Assembly (NCBI RefSeq): GCF_001270745.1
Contig: NZ_LFXL01000039.1
Location: 21,468-85,467 of the forward strand
Origin: Jiangella muralis
GTDB lineage: Bacteria; Actinomycetota; Actinomycetes; Jiangellales; Jiangellaceae
DNA length: 64,000 nucleotides
Reading direction: 5' to 3'
Part shown: positions 7,045 through 17,900 of the stretch, piece after piece
How the letters are laid out: the number at the start of each line of letters is the position of its first letter
How positions within the stretch are numbered: position 1 is the first letter of the stretch
The notes under the pieces: generated by a model
Seen by the model: the letters and a program-made list of their open reading frames with translations, nothing else
Databases searched by the model: none
What the model was told of the DNA's origin: nothing
Position numbers and translations under genes: made by a program

Positions 7045-8295
7045 TCAGCTCGCCGAGGTGATCATGCCGGCGCCCACGGTGCGGTTGGTGGCCTCGTCGA
7101 TGAGGATGAAGCCGCCGGTCTGCCGGTTGCGGCGGTACTCGTCGGCGAGCAGCGGGACGGTGGTGCGCAGCCGCACGCGGCCGATGTCGTTGAGGCCGAG
7201 TTGCGTGGCGGTGTCGTCGCGGTGCAGCGAGTTGACGTCGAGGCGGTACTGCAGTTCCTTCACCAGCGCCCGTGCCGACCGCGTGGTGTGCTTGATGGCG
7301 AGCTTCTGCCCCGGCGCCAGCGGCGTCTCAGCCATCCAGCAGACCATGGCGTCGATGTCCTGCGCGACCGCCGGCTGGTTGTGCGGACGGCAGATCATGT
7401 CGCCACGGGAGATGTCGATCTCGTCCTCCAGCCGGACGGTCACCGACATCGGCGCGAACGCCTCACCCACCGGGCCGTCGGCGGTCTCGATGCCGGCGAT
7501 GCGGGTGGTGAACCCGCTGGGCAGCACCATGACCTCGTCGCCGGCCTTGAGGACGCCGCCGGCGACCTGGCCGGCGTAGGCGCGGTAGTCGGTGCGCTGC
7601 AGCGACTGCGGCCGGATGACGTACTGCACAGGGAAGCGGACGTCGACGAGGTTGCGGTCGCTGGCGATGTGCACGTGCTCGAGGTGGTGCAGCAGCGACG
7701 GCCCCTCGTACCACGGCATGTTCGGCGACCGGCTGACGATGTTGTCGCCGTGCAGGGCGGAGATCGGGACGACGGTGAGGTCGGGGACGTCGAGCTTGGT
7801 CGCGAACGAGGAGAATTCCTTCTCGATGCCCTCGAACACCTCCTGCGACCAGTCGACGAGGTCCATCTTGTTCACCGCGAGCACGAGGTGCGGCACCCGC
7901 AGCAGCGACACCAGGAAGGCGTGCCGGCGGCTCTGCTCGACCATCCCCTTGCGGGCGTCGACCAGCACGATGGCGAGGTCGGCCGTCGAGGCGCCGGTGA
8001 CCATGTTGCGGGTGTACTGGATGTGCCCGGGGGTGTCGGCGATGATGAACTTGCGCCGCGGCGTGGCGAAGTAGCGGTACGCCACGTCGATGGTGATGCC
8101 CTGCTCGCGCTCGGCCCGCAGGCCATCGGTGAGCAGCGAGAGGTCGGTGTACTCGTCGCCGCGTTGCTGGCTGGTGCGTTCGACGCTCTCCAGCTGGTCG
8201 GTGAAGATCGCCTTCGAGTCGAACAGCAGCCGCCCGATCAGCGTGCTCTTGCCGTCGTCGACGGAGCCGGCGGTGGCGAACCTGAGCAGGTCCAT
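7045..8295 (-). CDS. cysN: Sulfate adenylyltransferase subunit 1 (GTPase)
   Basis: 416 residues. The translation-factor GTPase signatures are all present: AGSVDDGKST, DTPGHIQYTRNM and NKMDLVDW, followed by beta-barrel domains 2 and 3. It couples GTP hydrolysis to APS formation by CysD. The ATG at 8295 shares its base with the cysD stop (TGATG), which decides the start. No APS kinase domain is fused at the C terminus, so this is CysN alone and not NodQ/CysNC. Confidence 0.95.
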   Translation of the reverse strand: MDLLRFATAGSVDDGKSTLIGRLLFDSKAIFTDQLESVERTSQQRGDEYTDLSLLTDGLRAEREQGITIDVAYRYFATPRRKFIIADTPGHIQYTRNMVTGASTADLAIVLVDARKGMVEQSRRHAFLVSLLRVPHLVLAVNKMDLVDWSQEVFEGIEKEFSSFATKLDVPDLTVVPISALHGDNIVSRSPNMPWYEGPSLLHHLEHVHIASDRNLVDVRFPVQYVIRPQSLQRTDYRAYAGQVAGGVLKAGDEVMVLPSGFTTRIAGIETADGPVGEAFAPMSVTVRLEDEIDISRGDMICRPHNQPAVAQDIDAMVCWMAETPLAPGQKLAIKHTTRSARALVKELQYRLDVNSLHRDDTATQLGLNDIGRVRLRTTVPLLADEYRRNRQTGGFILIDEATNRTVGAGMITSAS

Positions 8296-9203
8296 CAGAA
8301 GTAGCCTTCCTTCTTCCGGTCCTCCATCGCGGCCTCGCTGACGCGATCGTCGCCCCGGGTGGCGCCACGCTCGGTGAGCCGGGTGGCGGCGACCTCCTCG
8401 ATCACCTTCTCGACGGTGTCGGCGTCGGAGCGCACCGCCGCGGTCAGCGACGCGTCGCCGACGGTGCGGTAGCGGACCGTCGTGACGAACGTCGTCTCGC
8501 CCTCGCGTGGGCGGCAGAACTCGTTGTTCGCGAACAGCATGCCGTCGCGCTCGAACACCTCGCGCTGGTGCGCGTAGTAGATCGACGGGACGGCGATCTC
8601 CTCGCGCTGGATGTAGTGCCAGACGTCCAGCTCGGTCCAGTTCGACAGCGGGAACACCCGGATGCTCTCGCCCAGGTGGATGCGGCCGTTGTACAGGTTC
8701 CACAGCTCCGGGCGCTGGTTCTTCGGGTCCCACTGGCCGAAGTCGTCGCGGAAGGAGAACACCCGCTCCTTGGCCCGTGCCTTCTCCTCGTCGCGGCGGG
8801 CGCCGCCGAACAGCGCGCTGAACCGGTGCTTCTCGACCGCCTCCAGCAGCACCGGCGTCTGGATGCGGTTGCGCGAGCCGTTCGGCTCCTCGGCCACCAG
8901 CCCGCGCTCGATGGCGTCGGGCACGGACGCGACCACGAGGTTGACGCCCAGCTCGGCGACCCGGCGGTCGCGGAACTCCAGCACCTCGGGGAAGTTGTGC
9001 CCGGTGTCGACGTGCATGACGGGGAACGGCATCGGGGCCGGCCAGAACGCCTTCTCGGCCAGCCGGAGCATGACGATGGAGTCCTTGCCCCCGGAGAACA
9101 GCAGCACCGGGCGCTCCAGCTCGGCGGCGACCTCGCGGAAGACGTGCACCGCCTCGGCCTCGAGATAGTCGAGCTGCGAGAGCTGGTACTCGTGGATCGT
9201 CAT
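8295..9203 (-). CDS. cysD: Sulfate adenylyltransferase subunit 2
   Basis: 302 residues. PP-loop motif LLFSGGKDSIVML near residue 32, FPVMHVDTGHNFPEVL, FGGARRDEEKARAKER and the C-terminal RYRTVGDASLTAAV are standard for CysD. It transfers AMP from ATP to sulfate. Its ATG overlaps the cysQ stop by 4 bases and its stop overlaps the cysN start, so the three genes are translationally coupled. Confidence 0.95.
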   Translation of the reverse strand: MTIHEYQLSQLDYLEAEAVHVFREVAAELERPVLLFSGGKDSIVMLRLAEKAFWPAPMPFPVMHVDTGHNFPEVLEFRDRRVAELGVNLVVASVPDAIERGLVAEEPNGSRNRIQTPVLLEAVEKHRFSALFGGARRDEEKARAKERVFSFRDDFGQWDPKNQRPELWNLYNGRIHLGESIRVFPLSNWTELDVWHYIQREEIAVPSIYYAHQREVFERDGMLFANNEFCRPREGETTFVTTVRYRTVGDASLTAAVRSDADTVEKVIEEVAATRLTERGATRGDDRVSEAAMEDRKKEGYF

Positions 9204-9961
9204 GCGGACCTCACGGGTTCGGCGACGGCGGCCAGGAGCGCGTCGGCGAGCTCCGGGCGGGCGACGAGCAGGTCGGGGAGGTACGGGTCGGCCTCGTTGT
9301 ACCGCAGCGGCGACCCGTCGACGCGGCTGGTGAAGAGGCCGGCGGCGCGGGCGACGGCCACCGGCGCGGCGGAGTCCCACTCGTACTGGCCGCCGGCGTG
9401 GACGTACGCGTCGGCCTCGCCGCGCACGACGGCGGCGACCTTGAATCCGGCCGAGCCCATCGGCGCCAGCTCGGCGCCCAGGGCGGCCGCGGCTCGCTGG
9501 GCGGCGACGGGCGGACGGCTGCGGCTGACGGCGATGCGCGGCGGCGCACCCTCGGCCGGGCCGGGCGGGACGACGGCGGCGGGGTCGCTGGTCAGCGTGG
9601 CGCCGAGGCCGGGCAGCGCGACGGCGCCGGCGGCCAGCTCGCCGTCCTGCCACAGCGCCACGTGCACCGCCCAGTCGTCGCGGCCGTCGCCGAACTCGCG
9701 GGTGCCGTCGAGAGGGTCGATGATCCAGACCCGTCGGGCGGTCAGGCGCTCGACGGTGTCGGGCGCCTCCTCGCTGAGGACGGCGTCGCCGGGCCGCTGG
9801 TCGGCCAGCGCGGCGGCGAGGAACCGGTGCGCAGAGCGGTCGCCCGCGTCGCGCAGCGCCTGAGTGCCGGCGGCCGGATCGTGGTCGCGGCGCAGCGCGA
9901 GCAGCAGCGCGCCCGCCTCGGTGGCGAGGCGGGCGGCCAGGATCGCGTCAGTGGATGCCAC
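9200..9961 (-). CDS. cysQ: 3'(2'),5'-bisphosphate nucleotidase CysQ
   Basis: 253 residues from a GTG at 9961 with GGAGATCC just before it. Inositol-monophosphatase fold: SEEAPD, WIIDPLDGTREF (metal-binding DPxDGT) and YEWDSAAPVAVARAAGL. It removes the 3'-phosphate from PAP/PAPS formed during sulfate assimilation. It is the first gene of cysQ-cysD-cysN. PAPS reductase and sulfate transporter genes are not in this window. Confidence 0.9.
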   Translation of the reverse strand: MASTDAILAARLATEAGALLLALRRDHDPAAGTQALRDAGDRSAHRFLAAALADQRPGDAVLSEEAPDTVERLTARRVWIIDPLDGTREFGDGRDDWAVHVALWQDGELAAGAVALPGLGATLTSDPAAVVPPGPAEGAPPRIAVSRSRPPVAAQRAAAALGAELAPMGSAGFKVAAVVRGEADAYVHAGGQYEWDSAAPVAVARAAGLFTSRVDGSPLRYNEADPYLPDLLVARPELADALLAAVAEPVRSA

Positions 9962-10079
9962 GGATCTCCTCGAAGCCGGTCTCGAACGACCCAGCCTAGG
10001 GTGAACCCGCCCGGAATCACTCGCTCGCCCATCATCCGAGACGCCGCGTCCAGCATCCGGGCATCCCGGGAGAGTGCCC

Positions 10080-11552
10080 CTAGCGCCGGTCGGCGCGGTG
10101 CGGAACGACGTCGCACGTCTCGTGGAACCAGGTGAGCAGGCGATCCCCGAGCTCCGCCCGCACCTGGGCGAGGCCGGGATCGTCGATCCGGTTGACCAGT
10201 TCTCCCGGGTCGGCGCGGAGGTCGTAGAGCTCGTCCTTCTCGTAGAGCCTGCGGACGTACTTGTGGTCCCGGGTCCGGCACATGACGGCCTTGGTGTGTT
10301 CCGGACCGGGGCCACGTTGGAGCTCGAGCCGGGGCCAGTACCGGCTGTCCTCCGGCCGGCCGCCCGGCGGGGTGCTCTGCAACTCCATCGCCTGCTCCTC
10401 GCCGGCGAGCCGGCCGCCTTCGCTGAACACCGCGTCCCGGTGGTCGTCAGCCGCGCCGGTGAGGAGCGGAACCAGCGACCGGCCGAAATGGGTGTGCTCG
10501 GGCGTCAACCCGACCAGATCCTCGATCGTCGCCGGCACGTCGACCAGCTCGACGAGGGCGTCGGCGATGCCGGGCCGCACCGGTGTCGACCTCGGCGGCT
10601 TGATCACCAGCGGCACGCGGGTCAGGCAGTCCTCGAACGTGTTCTGGGTCTTCTCCACCAGCCCGTAGTCACCGGTGAAGTCCCCGTGATCGGGAAAGAC
10701 GAACACGGCTGTGTCGTCGTAGCTGCCGGCGCGGCGCAGCGCGTCGAGGACCAGCCCCAGCTGGTGATCGACCCGGGCGCACATGCCGTAGTAGGTGGCC
10801 CGCAGTTCGGTCCACTGATCGTCGCTCCAGGCCTCGAGCCGCTGCCGGTCGCGGATACCTGAGAGGATGCTCGGCTTGCCGGCCCACTCCGGCTCCGGAC
10901 GCCGGTCCGGCATCGCGGCGCGATCGATCATGGAGAACCACGGGTCCTCGACGGCGTACGGCGGGTGCGGATACGTCAACGGCAGGTAGACGCAGAACGG
11001 CTGGTCCCGGTCCCAGGACGTGATGAGGTCGATCGCCGCCTGGACGTGCGCCCAGTCGCTGTCCGGGTACGAGTGCCCGTCGGGGACGTCGAGCCTGCCG
11101 ACGTGGAAGCCGTAGAGGTCGGGCGTGCTCGCCGGGTCCCGCCGCGGGCCGAACATCGGCAGGGTGTCCGGCGGCACGGCGTGCTTGACGTCGCAGTAGT
11201 CGTCGAAGCCGTTCTGGGCCGGGACGAGGTCGTTCTTGCCGCCCCACCAGACGAAGTAGCCCGCGTCGCGCAGCGACCGGAGCAGGTTCGGCTCGTCGGG
11301 CTGCAGCATGTGATGCATGGTGCGATGCCCGCGCACATGCGGATACCAGCCGGTCATGAACGAGCACCGCGACGGTGTGCACACCGGGTTCTGGGCGAAG
11401 GCGCCGGTGAAAGAAACGGCGTCCTCGGCGGCCAGCCGATCGAGCGTCGGTGTCACCGCGGCCGGGTTTCCCGCGTGGCCGAGGACGTCCCCGCGCCATT
11501 GGTCCGGGTTGAAGATCACGAGGTTCGGCGGACGCGTCGGACGGTGGGTCAT
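10080..11552 (-). CDS. Type I sulfatase
   Basis: 490 residues with the alkaline-phosphatase-like fold: NLVIFNPDQWRGDVLG at the N terminus (metal-binding Asp), then NPVCTPSRCSF whose Cys58 begins the CxPSR signature that is turned into formylglycine, and VFVFPDHGDFTGDYG. The formylglycine-generating enzyme is not encoded here. There is no signal peptide, so it is likely cytoplasmic and acts on imported sulfated oligosaccharides. It is the last gene of the glycan operon and overlaps the SGNH gene by 4 bases. Confidence 0.9.
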   Translation of the reverse strand: MTHRPTRPPNLVIFNPDQWRGDVLGHAGNPAAVTPTLDRLAAEDAVSFTGAFAQNPVCTPSRCSFMTGWYPHVRGHRTMHHMLQPDEPNLLRSLRDAGYFVWWGGKNDLVPAQNGFDDYCDVKHAVPPDTLPMFGPRRDPASTPDLYGFHVGRLDVPDGHSYPDSDWAHVQAAIDLITSWDRDQPFCVYLPLTYPHPPYAVEDPWFSMIDRAAMPDRRPEPEWAGKPSILSGIRDRQRLEAWSDDQWTELRATYYGMCARVDHQLGLVLDALRRAGSYDDTAVFVFPDHGDFTGDYGLVEKTQNTFEDCLTRVPLVIKPPRSTPVRPGIADALVELVDVPATIEDLVGLTPEHTHFGRSLVPLLTGAADDHRDAVFSEGGRLAGEEQAMELQSTPPGGRPEDSRYWPRLELQRGPGPEHTKAVMCRTRDHKYVRRLYEKDELYDLRADPGELVNRIDDPGLAQVRAELGDRLLTWFHETCDVVPHRADRR

Positions 11553-12589
11553 GTCGCCTCCCGGACCAGCGGACGCAGCGCCCGCTCGTAGGCGTCGGCG
11601 TAGCGGACCATCCCCAGGTCGCTGGGGTGTGACCCGTCGGTGGTGGCCTCGCCGTCGTCGCCCAGCAGATCGTCGCCCTCCAGGTAGCGCAGGTGCTCGA
11701 CCCCGTCCTGACGGAACCGCCGGAACGCGTCGCGGAGGGCCTGCCGGCGCACATCGTGCTGGTCCCGCGTCACCGGCGACAGCCAGGCCCGCTGGAGGGT
11801 GCGGTCCTCGACCAGCACGATGGGCGTCCCGGGCCGCGCTTCTCGCAACGTGCGCACCAGTGGCTCGGTGCGCTCGGCCACCTGCGCCGCATTCATGTTG
11901 GGCAGGCAGTCGATCACGTACACGACGGGGTCGAGCTCGGCCAGGAGCTCCACGACCGGTGCATCCATGCGCCCCGAGGCCGCGAATCCGAGGTTGACCG
12001 TCGGCACCCCCAGGCGGCGGCCGACCTGTGCCGTGATCGCCATCCCCGGCCGGGACGCGCAGGACCCATGCATGATCGACGTTCCGTAGAACACGATCGG
12101 CTTGTCGGTGCGCGGCGCCACCGGGGTGAACGTCGCGTCGGCCGCCACCCCGAGCTCCAGGCGCAGGACCTGGTTGCGCAGCGGCAGGTGCAGCGTGTAG
12201 TCGTGCGCTCCCGGTGCGAGATCCGACACCAGGCCGTAGTCCACCGTGAGACCGGTCAGCCACGGAATCTCCGGTCGGGCCGTGGCCACCCACCGGTCCC
12301 GCCCGGTGTCGTCGCGGGCGTACAGGTCGACGCCGCTGGAGCCGGTGGCGGCCATCGTCGCCCTGGTGATGCGCTCGTCCCCGAGCGTGTAGCGGACCCG
12401 CACGACGGGCGAGTCGGTGCTGAACCGGGCGAGCAGGCCCGCCGACTCACGGCTGAGCAGCCAGACCGGCTCCGGCACGGTCTCCCGTGCCCTGGCCGGG
12501 AACCGGTCGTAGTAGGACGCGGTGTCGTCCCAGGCCCGGCCCTCGACGCCCCACTCGGAGACGTCGTACCAGGTCAGTTCGTCTCCCAT
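11549..12589 (-). CDS. SGNH/GDSL hydrolase
   Basis: 346 residues. A beta-sandwich-like N-terminal region (1-150) precedes an SGNH domain: block I VFYGTSIMHGSC, block II-III VNLGFAASGRMD and YVIDCLPNMN, and the catalytic pair in TDGSHPSDLG. Families of this shape remove acyl groups from glycans. There is no signal peptide. It shares one base with the M14 stop (TGATG) and overlaps the sulfatase start by 4 bases. The exact ester is unknown. Confidence 0.82.
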   Translation of the reverse strand: MGDELTWYDVSEWGVEGRAWDDTASYYDRFPARARETVPEPVWLLSRESAGLLARFSTDSPVVRVRYTLGDERITRATMAATGSSGVDLYARDDTGRDRWVATARPEIPWLTGLTVDYGLVSDLAPGAHDYTLHLPLRNQVLRLELGVAADATFTPVAPRTDKPIVFYGTSIMHGSCASRPGMAITAQVGRRLGVPTVNLGFAASGRMDAPVVELLAELDPVVYVIDCLPNMNAAQVAERTEPLVRTLREARPGTPIVLVEDRTLQRAWLSPVTRDQHDVRRQALRDAFRRFRQDGVEHLRYLEGDDLLGDDGEATTDGSHPSDLGMVRYADAYERALRPLVREAT

Positions 12590-14949
12590 CAGCGACCCAC
12601 GCCCGAGGTGGCCGCAGCCCGCGTGATGCCGCCCGCCTGCCGGTCGTCGATGGTTCCGTCGTCGACGAGGCCGCTGAGGACGTCGTCGACGTGGCGGACG
12701 AAGGCGCCCTGGCTCGGCCAGACCTGCTCGTCGGCGATGAGGTCGTTGATCGAGCAGCCGACCTCATCGATCTGGTTCGGCACCCCGGTGTCGGCGCCGC
12801 CCACCACGACGGTCGCGCGGCGATCGTCCAGCCGGACGGCGTCGACCATCCCGAGGTTGGGAGTGCCGACCGGACGCACCGCGGTGTCCAGGTCCGGATC
12901 CAGCAGGAAGGGGATGACGGCCCGCATCCGCTGGCCGAGCAACACCTGCGCGAACCCGCCGCCGATCTCCTCGACCTCGACGCCATGGGCGGCGAGACGC
13001 TCGCCGACGGTGTGCGACGTCCACTCCTCCCCGGCCCGCTCCCCGATGAGGGTGCCGTTCTCGCGGAGGGCGAGCTGCTCGTCCGTCAGGCGATAGCCGC
13101 ACGGCGGCGGGTCCAGCGACACGGTGTTCCGCTCGTTCCGCGGCGGGTGGAACGGCGGCTCGTAGGCTCCGTCGAGGTAGACGGGTCCGTCGTTCGCCTC
13201 CTGCCGCGTTTCGGCGGCGGTGATGGCCGCCCGGATCGCTTCGAGGTTCTCGTGGTGGTAGTCGAGAAGGGTGTGGAACGACCACAGCTGCGTGTAGACG
13301 CGCCGCCGCAGGTTCGGCGGCGAGTTGGTCGGTGCTTCCGGCCGGGTCACCGACGAGCCGCTCGGAGTCTCGAGCAACTGCCCCATGGCGTTCTTCAGGC
13401 CGGCGACGTTGTGCAGCCAGTTCTCCCAGTTGTCGTAGCCCCAGCCGTCGTAGGGAAGGAGCGACCAGCCGGCCGCGTGACCGGCGGTGAAATGCCAGCC
13501 GAGCGTCAGGTCGTCCTGGCTCAGCCGCCACAGCGGCTCGTCGACGTTCAGGCTGCGCGGCCACATCGGCGCGGTGTCCGCACCGGCCGGCGCTTCGTGT
13601 GCGTCGACGACGAGGTCGGGCCGGTGGTCGCGGATCACCTCGGCCAGGGCGAACGACTCCGGGTGCCGCAGGGGCAGGTTATCCCGATTGAGGTCCTGAT
13701 CCGCCGCGTTCGTCCGCCGCCCGACGGCCTGGCCGTCGGGATTGGCGGTCGGGTTGATCAGGACGGTCGTGCGGTCGAGCACGGCGGTGACCCACGGGTC
13801 GTCCGAGTACGCCAGCTCGCGGAGCAGGATCAGGCACGCCTCGCGCCCGGACCGTTCGGCCCCGTGCACCGTGCAGCTGATGAGGATCGACGGCTTGTCC
13901 GCTCCCCCGTCGCCGACGACGGCGAGGTGGATCGGCCGTCCCTCGTAGGTCTCGCCGATCGTCTCCAGGCGCACCCGGTCGCTTCCGGCCGCGATCGACT
14001 CCAGGACACCCATCTCCTCCGCGTGGGAGGTCCACGACGCCGCGTTGCTGCGTTCGAACCCCGTCTGCAACTCCGGCGGCGCCGTCACGGCCTCGGTCTC
14101 ACCGTCGACCGGCGCCGACCACTCTCCGGCGACGCCGTCGGTGACGGCGCGCACCCGCCAGCGGTAGCGCTCGCCCAGGGCGAAGCCGGAGTCGGCGAAG
14201 GTCGTGACGCCGGCCGGTTCGCCGTCGGCGCCGACGTGACGGTCCGGCAGCCATCGGCCGACGACCGCTCCCGGGCCGTCCGGCTGGTCGCCGTCCATGG
14301 GTGTGCGTTCGATCTGGTACTCGTTCGCCGTCTCGACCGGGTCCCAGGCCACGGTCGCGAACCCGTACTCCTGCGTGACCGTCAGGCCGGTGGGGACGCC
14401 CGGCGGCTGCGGCGGATCGGCGGGATCGCTGAAGCGGACGGCGTCGGCGATGACGTAGGTCTGCGACGAGCCCGACGCGACGGCGTCGTTCACCACCAGT
14501 TCGACGTACTCGTCGCCGCTGCCGTCGAAGGGCAGCGAGTTGGGTCCCCGCTGCCAGTAGCCTCCGGCCTGCTGCTGATCGACCTCGAACGTGGTCACCT
14601 GGCCCGCGTGGTGGACCCGGTAGGTCACCGCCGGCGATCGCTGGTCGTTGCCGTGCGGCAGCCACACCGCGATGGCGTAGTCGCCGGCACCGGGGAGCTG
14701 CGGTTGCCACCGCGCGACCGGCTCGGCCGGACCGGGCCGCGCGTGCGAATAGTTGGCGCCGTAGTAGGCGGGGAGGGACGACGACCGGCTCCACGCATCG
14801 GCCGGGGTCAGGGCCGCTTCGGTGTTGTCGACCACGACGCTGGACTGCTGTGCGGCGCCGGCCGGCTCGTCCGCCGCGGTCGCGGTCGAGAGCCCGGCGG
14901 CCAGGAGGCCGGACATCGTGAGCAACGCGATCATCCGGTGCCGCATCAT
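12589..14949 (-). CDS. Secreted M14 zinc carboxypeptidase with golvesin-like and FN3-like domains
   Basis: 786 residues. Signal peptide 1-26, a golvesin-C-like domain (about 38-172, with YRVHHAGQVTTFEVDQQ), an FN3-like domain (about 182-285), then the M14 catalytic domain. Zinc ligands His362 and Glu365 lie in TVHGAERSGRE, with a third His near 451 (VDAHEA) and NPTANPDG between. GGAGGA precedes the ATG; the next codon is also ATG. It overlaps the glycosidase stop by 4 bases. A peptidase in a glycan operon suggests a glycoprotein or proteoglycan substrate. Confidence 0.88.
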   Translation of the reverse strand: MMRHRMIALLTMSGLLAAGLSTATAADEPAGAAQQSSVVVDNTEAALTPADAWSRSSSLPAYYGANYSHARPGPAEPVARWQPQLPGAGDYAIAVWLPHGNDQRSPAVTYRVHHAGQVTTFEVDQQQAGGYWQRGPNSLPFDGSGDEYVELVVNDAVASGSSQTYVIADAVRFSDPADPPQPPGVPTGLTVTQEYGFATVAWDPVETANEYQIERTPMDGDQPDGPGAVVGRWLPDRHVGADGEPAGVTTFADSGFALGERYRWRVRAVTDGVAGEWSAPVDGETEAVTAPPELQTGFERSNAASWTSHAEEMGVLESIAAGSDRVRLETIGETYEGRPIHLAVVGDGGADKPSILISCTVHGAERSGREACLILLRELAYSDDPWVTAVLDRTTVLINPTANPDGQAVGRRTNAADQDLNRDNLPLRHPESFALAEVIRDHRPDLVVDAHEAPAGADTAPMWPRSLNVDEPLWRLSQDDLTLGWHFTAGHAAGWSLLPYDGWGYDNWENWLHNVAGLKNAMGQLLETPSGSSVTRPEAPTNSPPNLRRRVYTQLWSFHTLLDYHHENLEAIRAAITAAETRQEANDGPVYLDGAYEPPFHPPRNERNTVSLDPPPCGYRLTDEQLALRENGTLIGERAGEEWTSHTVGERLAAHGVEVEEIGGGFAQVLLGQRMRAVIPFLLDPDLDTAVRPVGTPNLGMVDAVRLDDRRATVVVGGADTGVPNQIDEVGCSINDLIADEQVWPSQGAFVRHVDDVLSGLVDDGTIDDRQAGGITRAAATSGVGR

Positions 14950-17900
14950 GAGTTCCTCCGTCGATGTGCGGGCCGGGCGGTCACCCAGAACTGGAGACTC
15001 TCCGGCGCCAGTGCGCAGGTGAGGGTCGGTCCCGACGCCGTTCCGAGGTCGGTGAAGCGCTGCTCGCGCGAGAAGCCGTGGCCGACGAGGCGGTCCGGCG
15101 CTCCGACGTCGATCGAGATCTCCGCCGGTTCGGCGGCCCCGTTGAGGACGACGACCCCGCGGCTGCCGTCCGGCGCCTCGAACGCCATGACCTTGTGATC
15201 GGGGTCGGCGGCGACGTCGCCCAGGACGGAGTACCGCACGGCGTCGTGCGGCATCAGCTTCACGAAGCCGGCGATGGGATGCCAGTTGATCCCGACGTAG
15301 TCCCAGTGGCCGACCTCGAGGTGGCCGTACTCGCCGCCGACAGAGTCGTCGGTCTCCGGCCGCCACACCCCGAGCGCGCGGGTCTCGCCGAAGTTGGAGT
15401 TCGTCGGCTGCAGCGCGTGCAGCCAGTACCAGGTCGGCGATCCGTAGTAGAGGAAGTGGAACAGGATGTTCTTCGCCGTGTTGACGAAGTCCGCCCCGTC
15501 GTCGCCCGAATAGGAGTACTCGGTGTTGACCAGCGGCCGGTCACCCAGGTTCCGCCAGGTGCCCCCCGGCTCGATCAGCGCCTCGGGATGGTGCGAGATG
15601 CCGCCGTTGTGCCACGACCAGGACTCCATGAGGCTCGACGCCTCGGCGTCGGGGGTGATCTCGTCGATCCAGGTATGGCTGTGCCCACTGTCCGGGCCGA
15701 AGATGTGCAGCTCCGGGTGGTCCGAGCGGATCCGCGGGGCGACGGCATTGAACGTGGTGACGTAGTCCGGCGGCGCGTAGTAGCACATCGAGTACGGGCC
15801 GGCGGACTGGTTCGGCGGGCGGTTCTGCGGCTCGTTCTGCAGCGACCAGGCACCTACGGGCACGCCGCGCGCCTTCAACGTGTCGATGTCCGCGGACATC
15901 GCGTCGGCCAGGTCGCCGAGGAAGGACGGGTCGTCCGCGGCGAGCTGCCCACCTAGCAGGCTGCCGGTGGATTTGAAGTACGGCGGCGGGGACCAGTAGG
16001 TCGGGGTCACCGTGGCACCGGAGCGCTGCGCCGACTCGGCGATGTCGTCGATCTGCCCCGGGTAGGCATCGAGGATCTGCCGGCCCTCGTCGTCGGTGCC
16101 TCGCAGGTACAGCCCCATGGCCAGGCGGATGTGCCGGAACCCGGTGAGCATCTCGTCGTACCACCGCTGCCGCTCGGAGTCGGTCAGCGACTGCGGGACC
16201 CGCTCGATGGTGCACGCCAGCTGGCCACCCGGCTGGAGGCAGTCGTAGAGGATCTCCACCCCGATGCCCTCGATGAGCTGCTGGGGATCGGTCCAGTCGA
16301 CGCGGTAGCCGGCGGCGGAGGTCTCGGCCGCCGGCAGCAGCCGGACCGCGTCGGCGACGACATACCCGCCGGCGGAGCTCGCGAGCCGCACGTGGTGCCC
16401 CGCCGACGCGTCGATAGTGAACAGCCCGTCGCCCAGCCTGACCCAGTGGCATCCGGCGCCGCGCTGGTCGACGGTGATGGTGTCCTCGCCGCCGGCGTGC
16501 GCCACGGTGAAGGGGGCGCTGCTCGCGGCGTCGGCGGCACCGTGGGGGAACCAGACCCAGACGCTGAACTCGCCGCTCGTGCCGGGCGCCGGGGTGAACG
16601 TGGCCACGGCGTCCGCCCCGGGCTGGGCGACCATCGCGTCGTGCCCCCGGTACCCGGGCATGATCGCGGACGCGGTCCACTCGCCGGTGAACTCAGCGTC
16701 CGCGTGGTCGATGACGAGCTCGATGCTGGTCCCGGGGACGGCCGAGGCCTGGTACGACGCGCGCACCGCCGCACCGTCGGGTCCCGCGGCGCGCACGACG
16801 TAGTGGTGGACGAATCCGGGCTCCACGTCGCGGTCGATGTATGACGGCTCGGTGGTCTCGGCGACCGTCGTGAACGCCAGGGCCCGGCGTCCGACCCCGA
16901 CGGCCCGTTGGACCTGGTAGGTCTCAGCGTCGTCGGTCGGATGCCAGGCGAGGTGCACGGCGCCGGCCGCCGCCGTCGCCACGAGCCCGTGCGGCGTGAG
17001 CAGCGGCGGCCCGGCCGGCCGGGCGACCAGCGGGTTCGTCGCGGGTCCCTCCCCGCCGGCGTTGGCGGCCGTCACGGTGAAGTGGGCGTCGACCCCGTTC
17101 TCCAGCCGGACGACCGTGAACGTGGTGCGCACGACCCGATCGGCCACCACGACGGACGTGCCACCGGACTCGTGGCGGCGCACGACGTAGTGACTCGCCC
17201 GCTCCACGGGTTGCCAGGTCAGGGTGACCTGCTGGTTGCCGGCCGTCGCGACCGGCGTGCCGGGCGCCTCGCCGGGCGGCGCTGGGCGCTGGACGTCCAC
17301 CCGCGCCGACTGCGCGCCTTCGCCACCGGGTCCGGCGGCGGCCACCGTGTAGGTGAAGTCACCGGTGCCGGTGTCCTCGTCGAGATACGACCCGCCGAGC
17401 ACGAGGCCGGCCACGACCTCGAGCGGCCCGGTGGGTGTGATGCTGCGCCGCACGACGTAGTAGTCGGCCTCGGCGGCGATCTCCCACGCGACCTCGATGC
17501 CACCGCCGACGACCCAGGTGGCCGCGACGTCGGCCGGCACCGCGGGAACGTACGGTTCCACGAACCGGGCGGCATCGGCGTTGACGTGCACCACCGGCGG
17601 CCGGGCGTCCGCCACCACCAACTCCACGTACTCCGAGCCGTCGGCGGCGAACGTCAACGGCCCGGTCGAGCCGCGCCAGTAGCCACCACCGATCGTCTGA
17701 TCCAGCTCGAGCGTCGTCACCTGCCCCGCATGGTGGACGCGGTAGACGGCGGCGGTGGACCGGTTCCGGTCACCGTCGGGCAGCCACAGCTGGACGACGT
17801 ACTCGCCGGGCGACGGAAGCTCCGGCGTCCAGCGGGCGACGGCCGTCGACGACGAGCTCCATGCGGAGTTCGCATAGTTCGTCCCGTAGAAGCCGTTCGC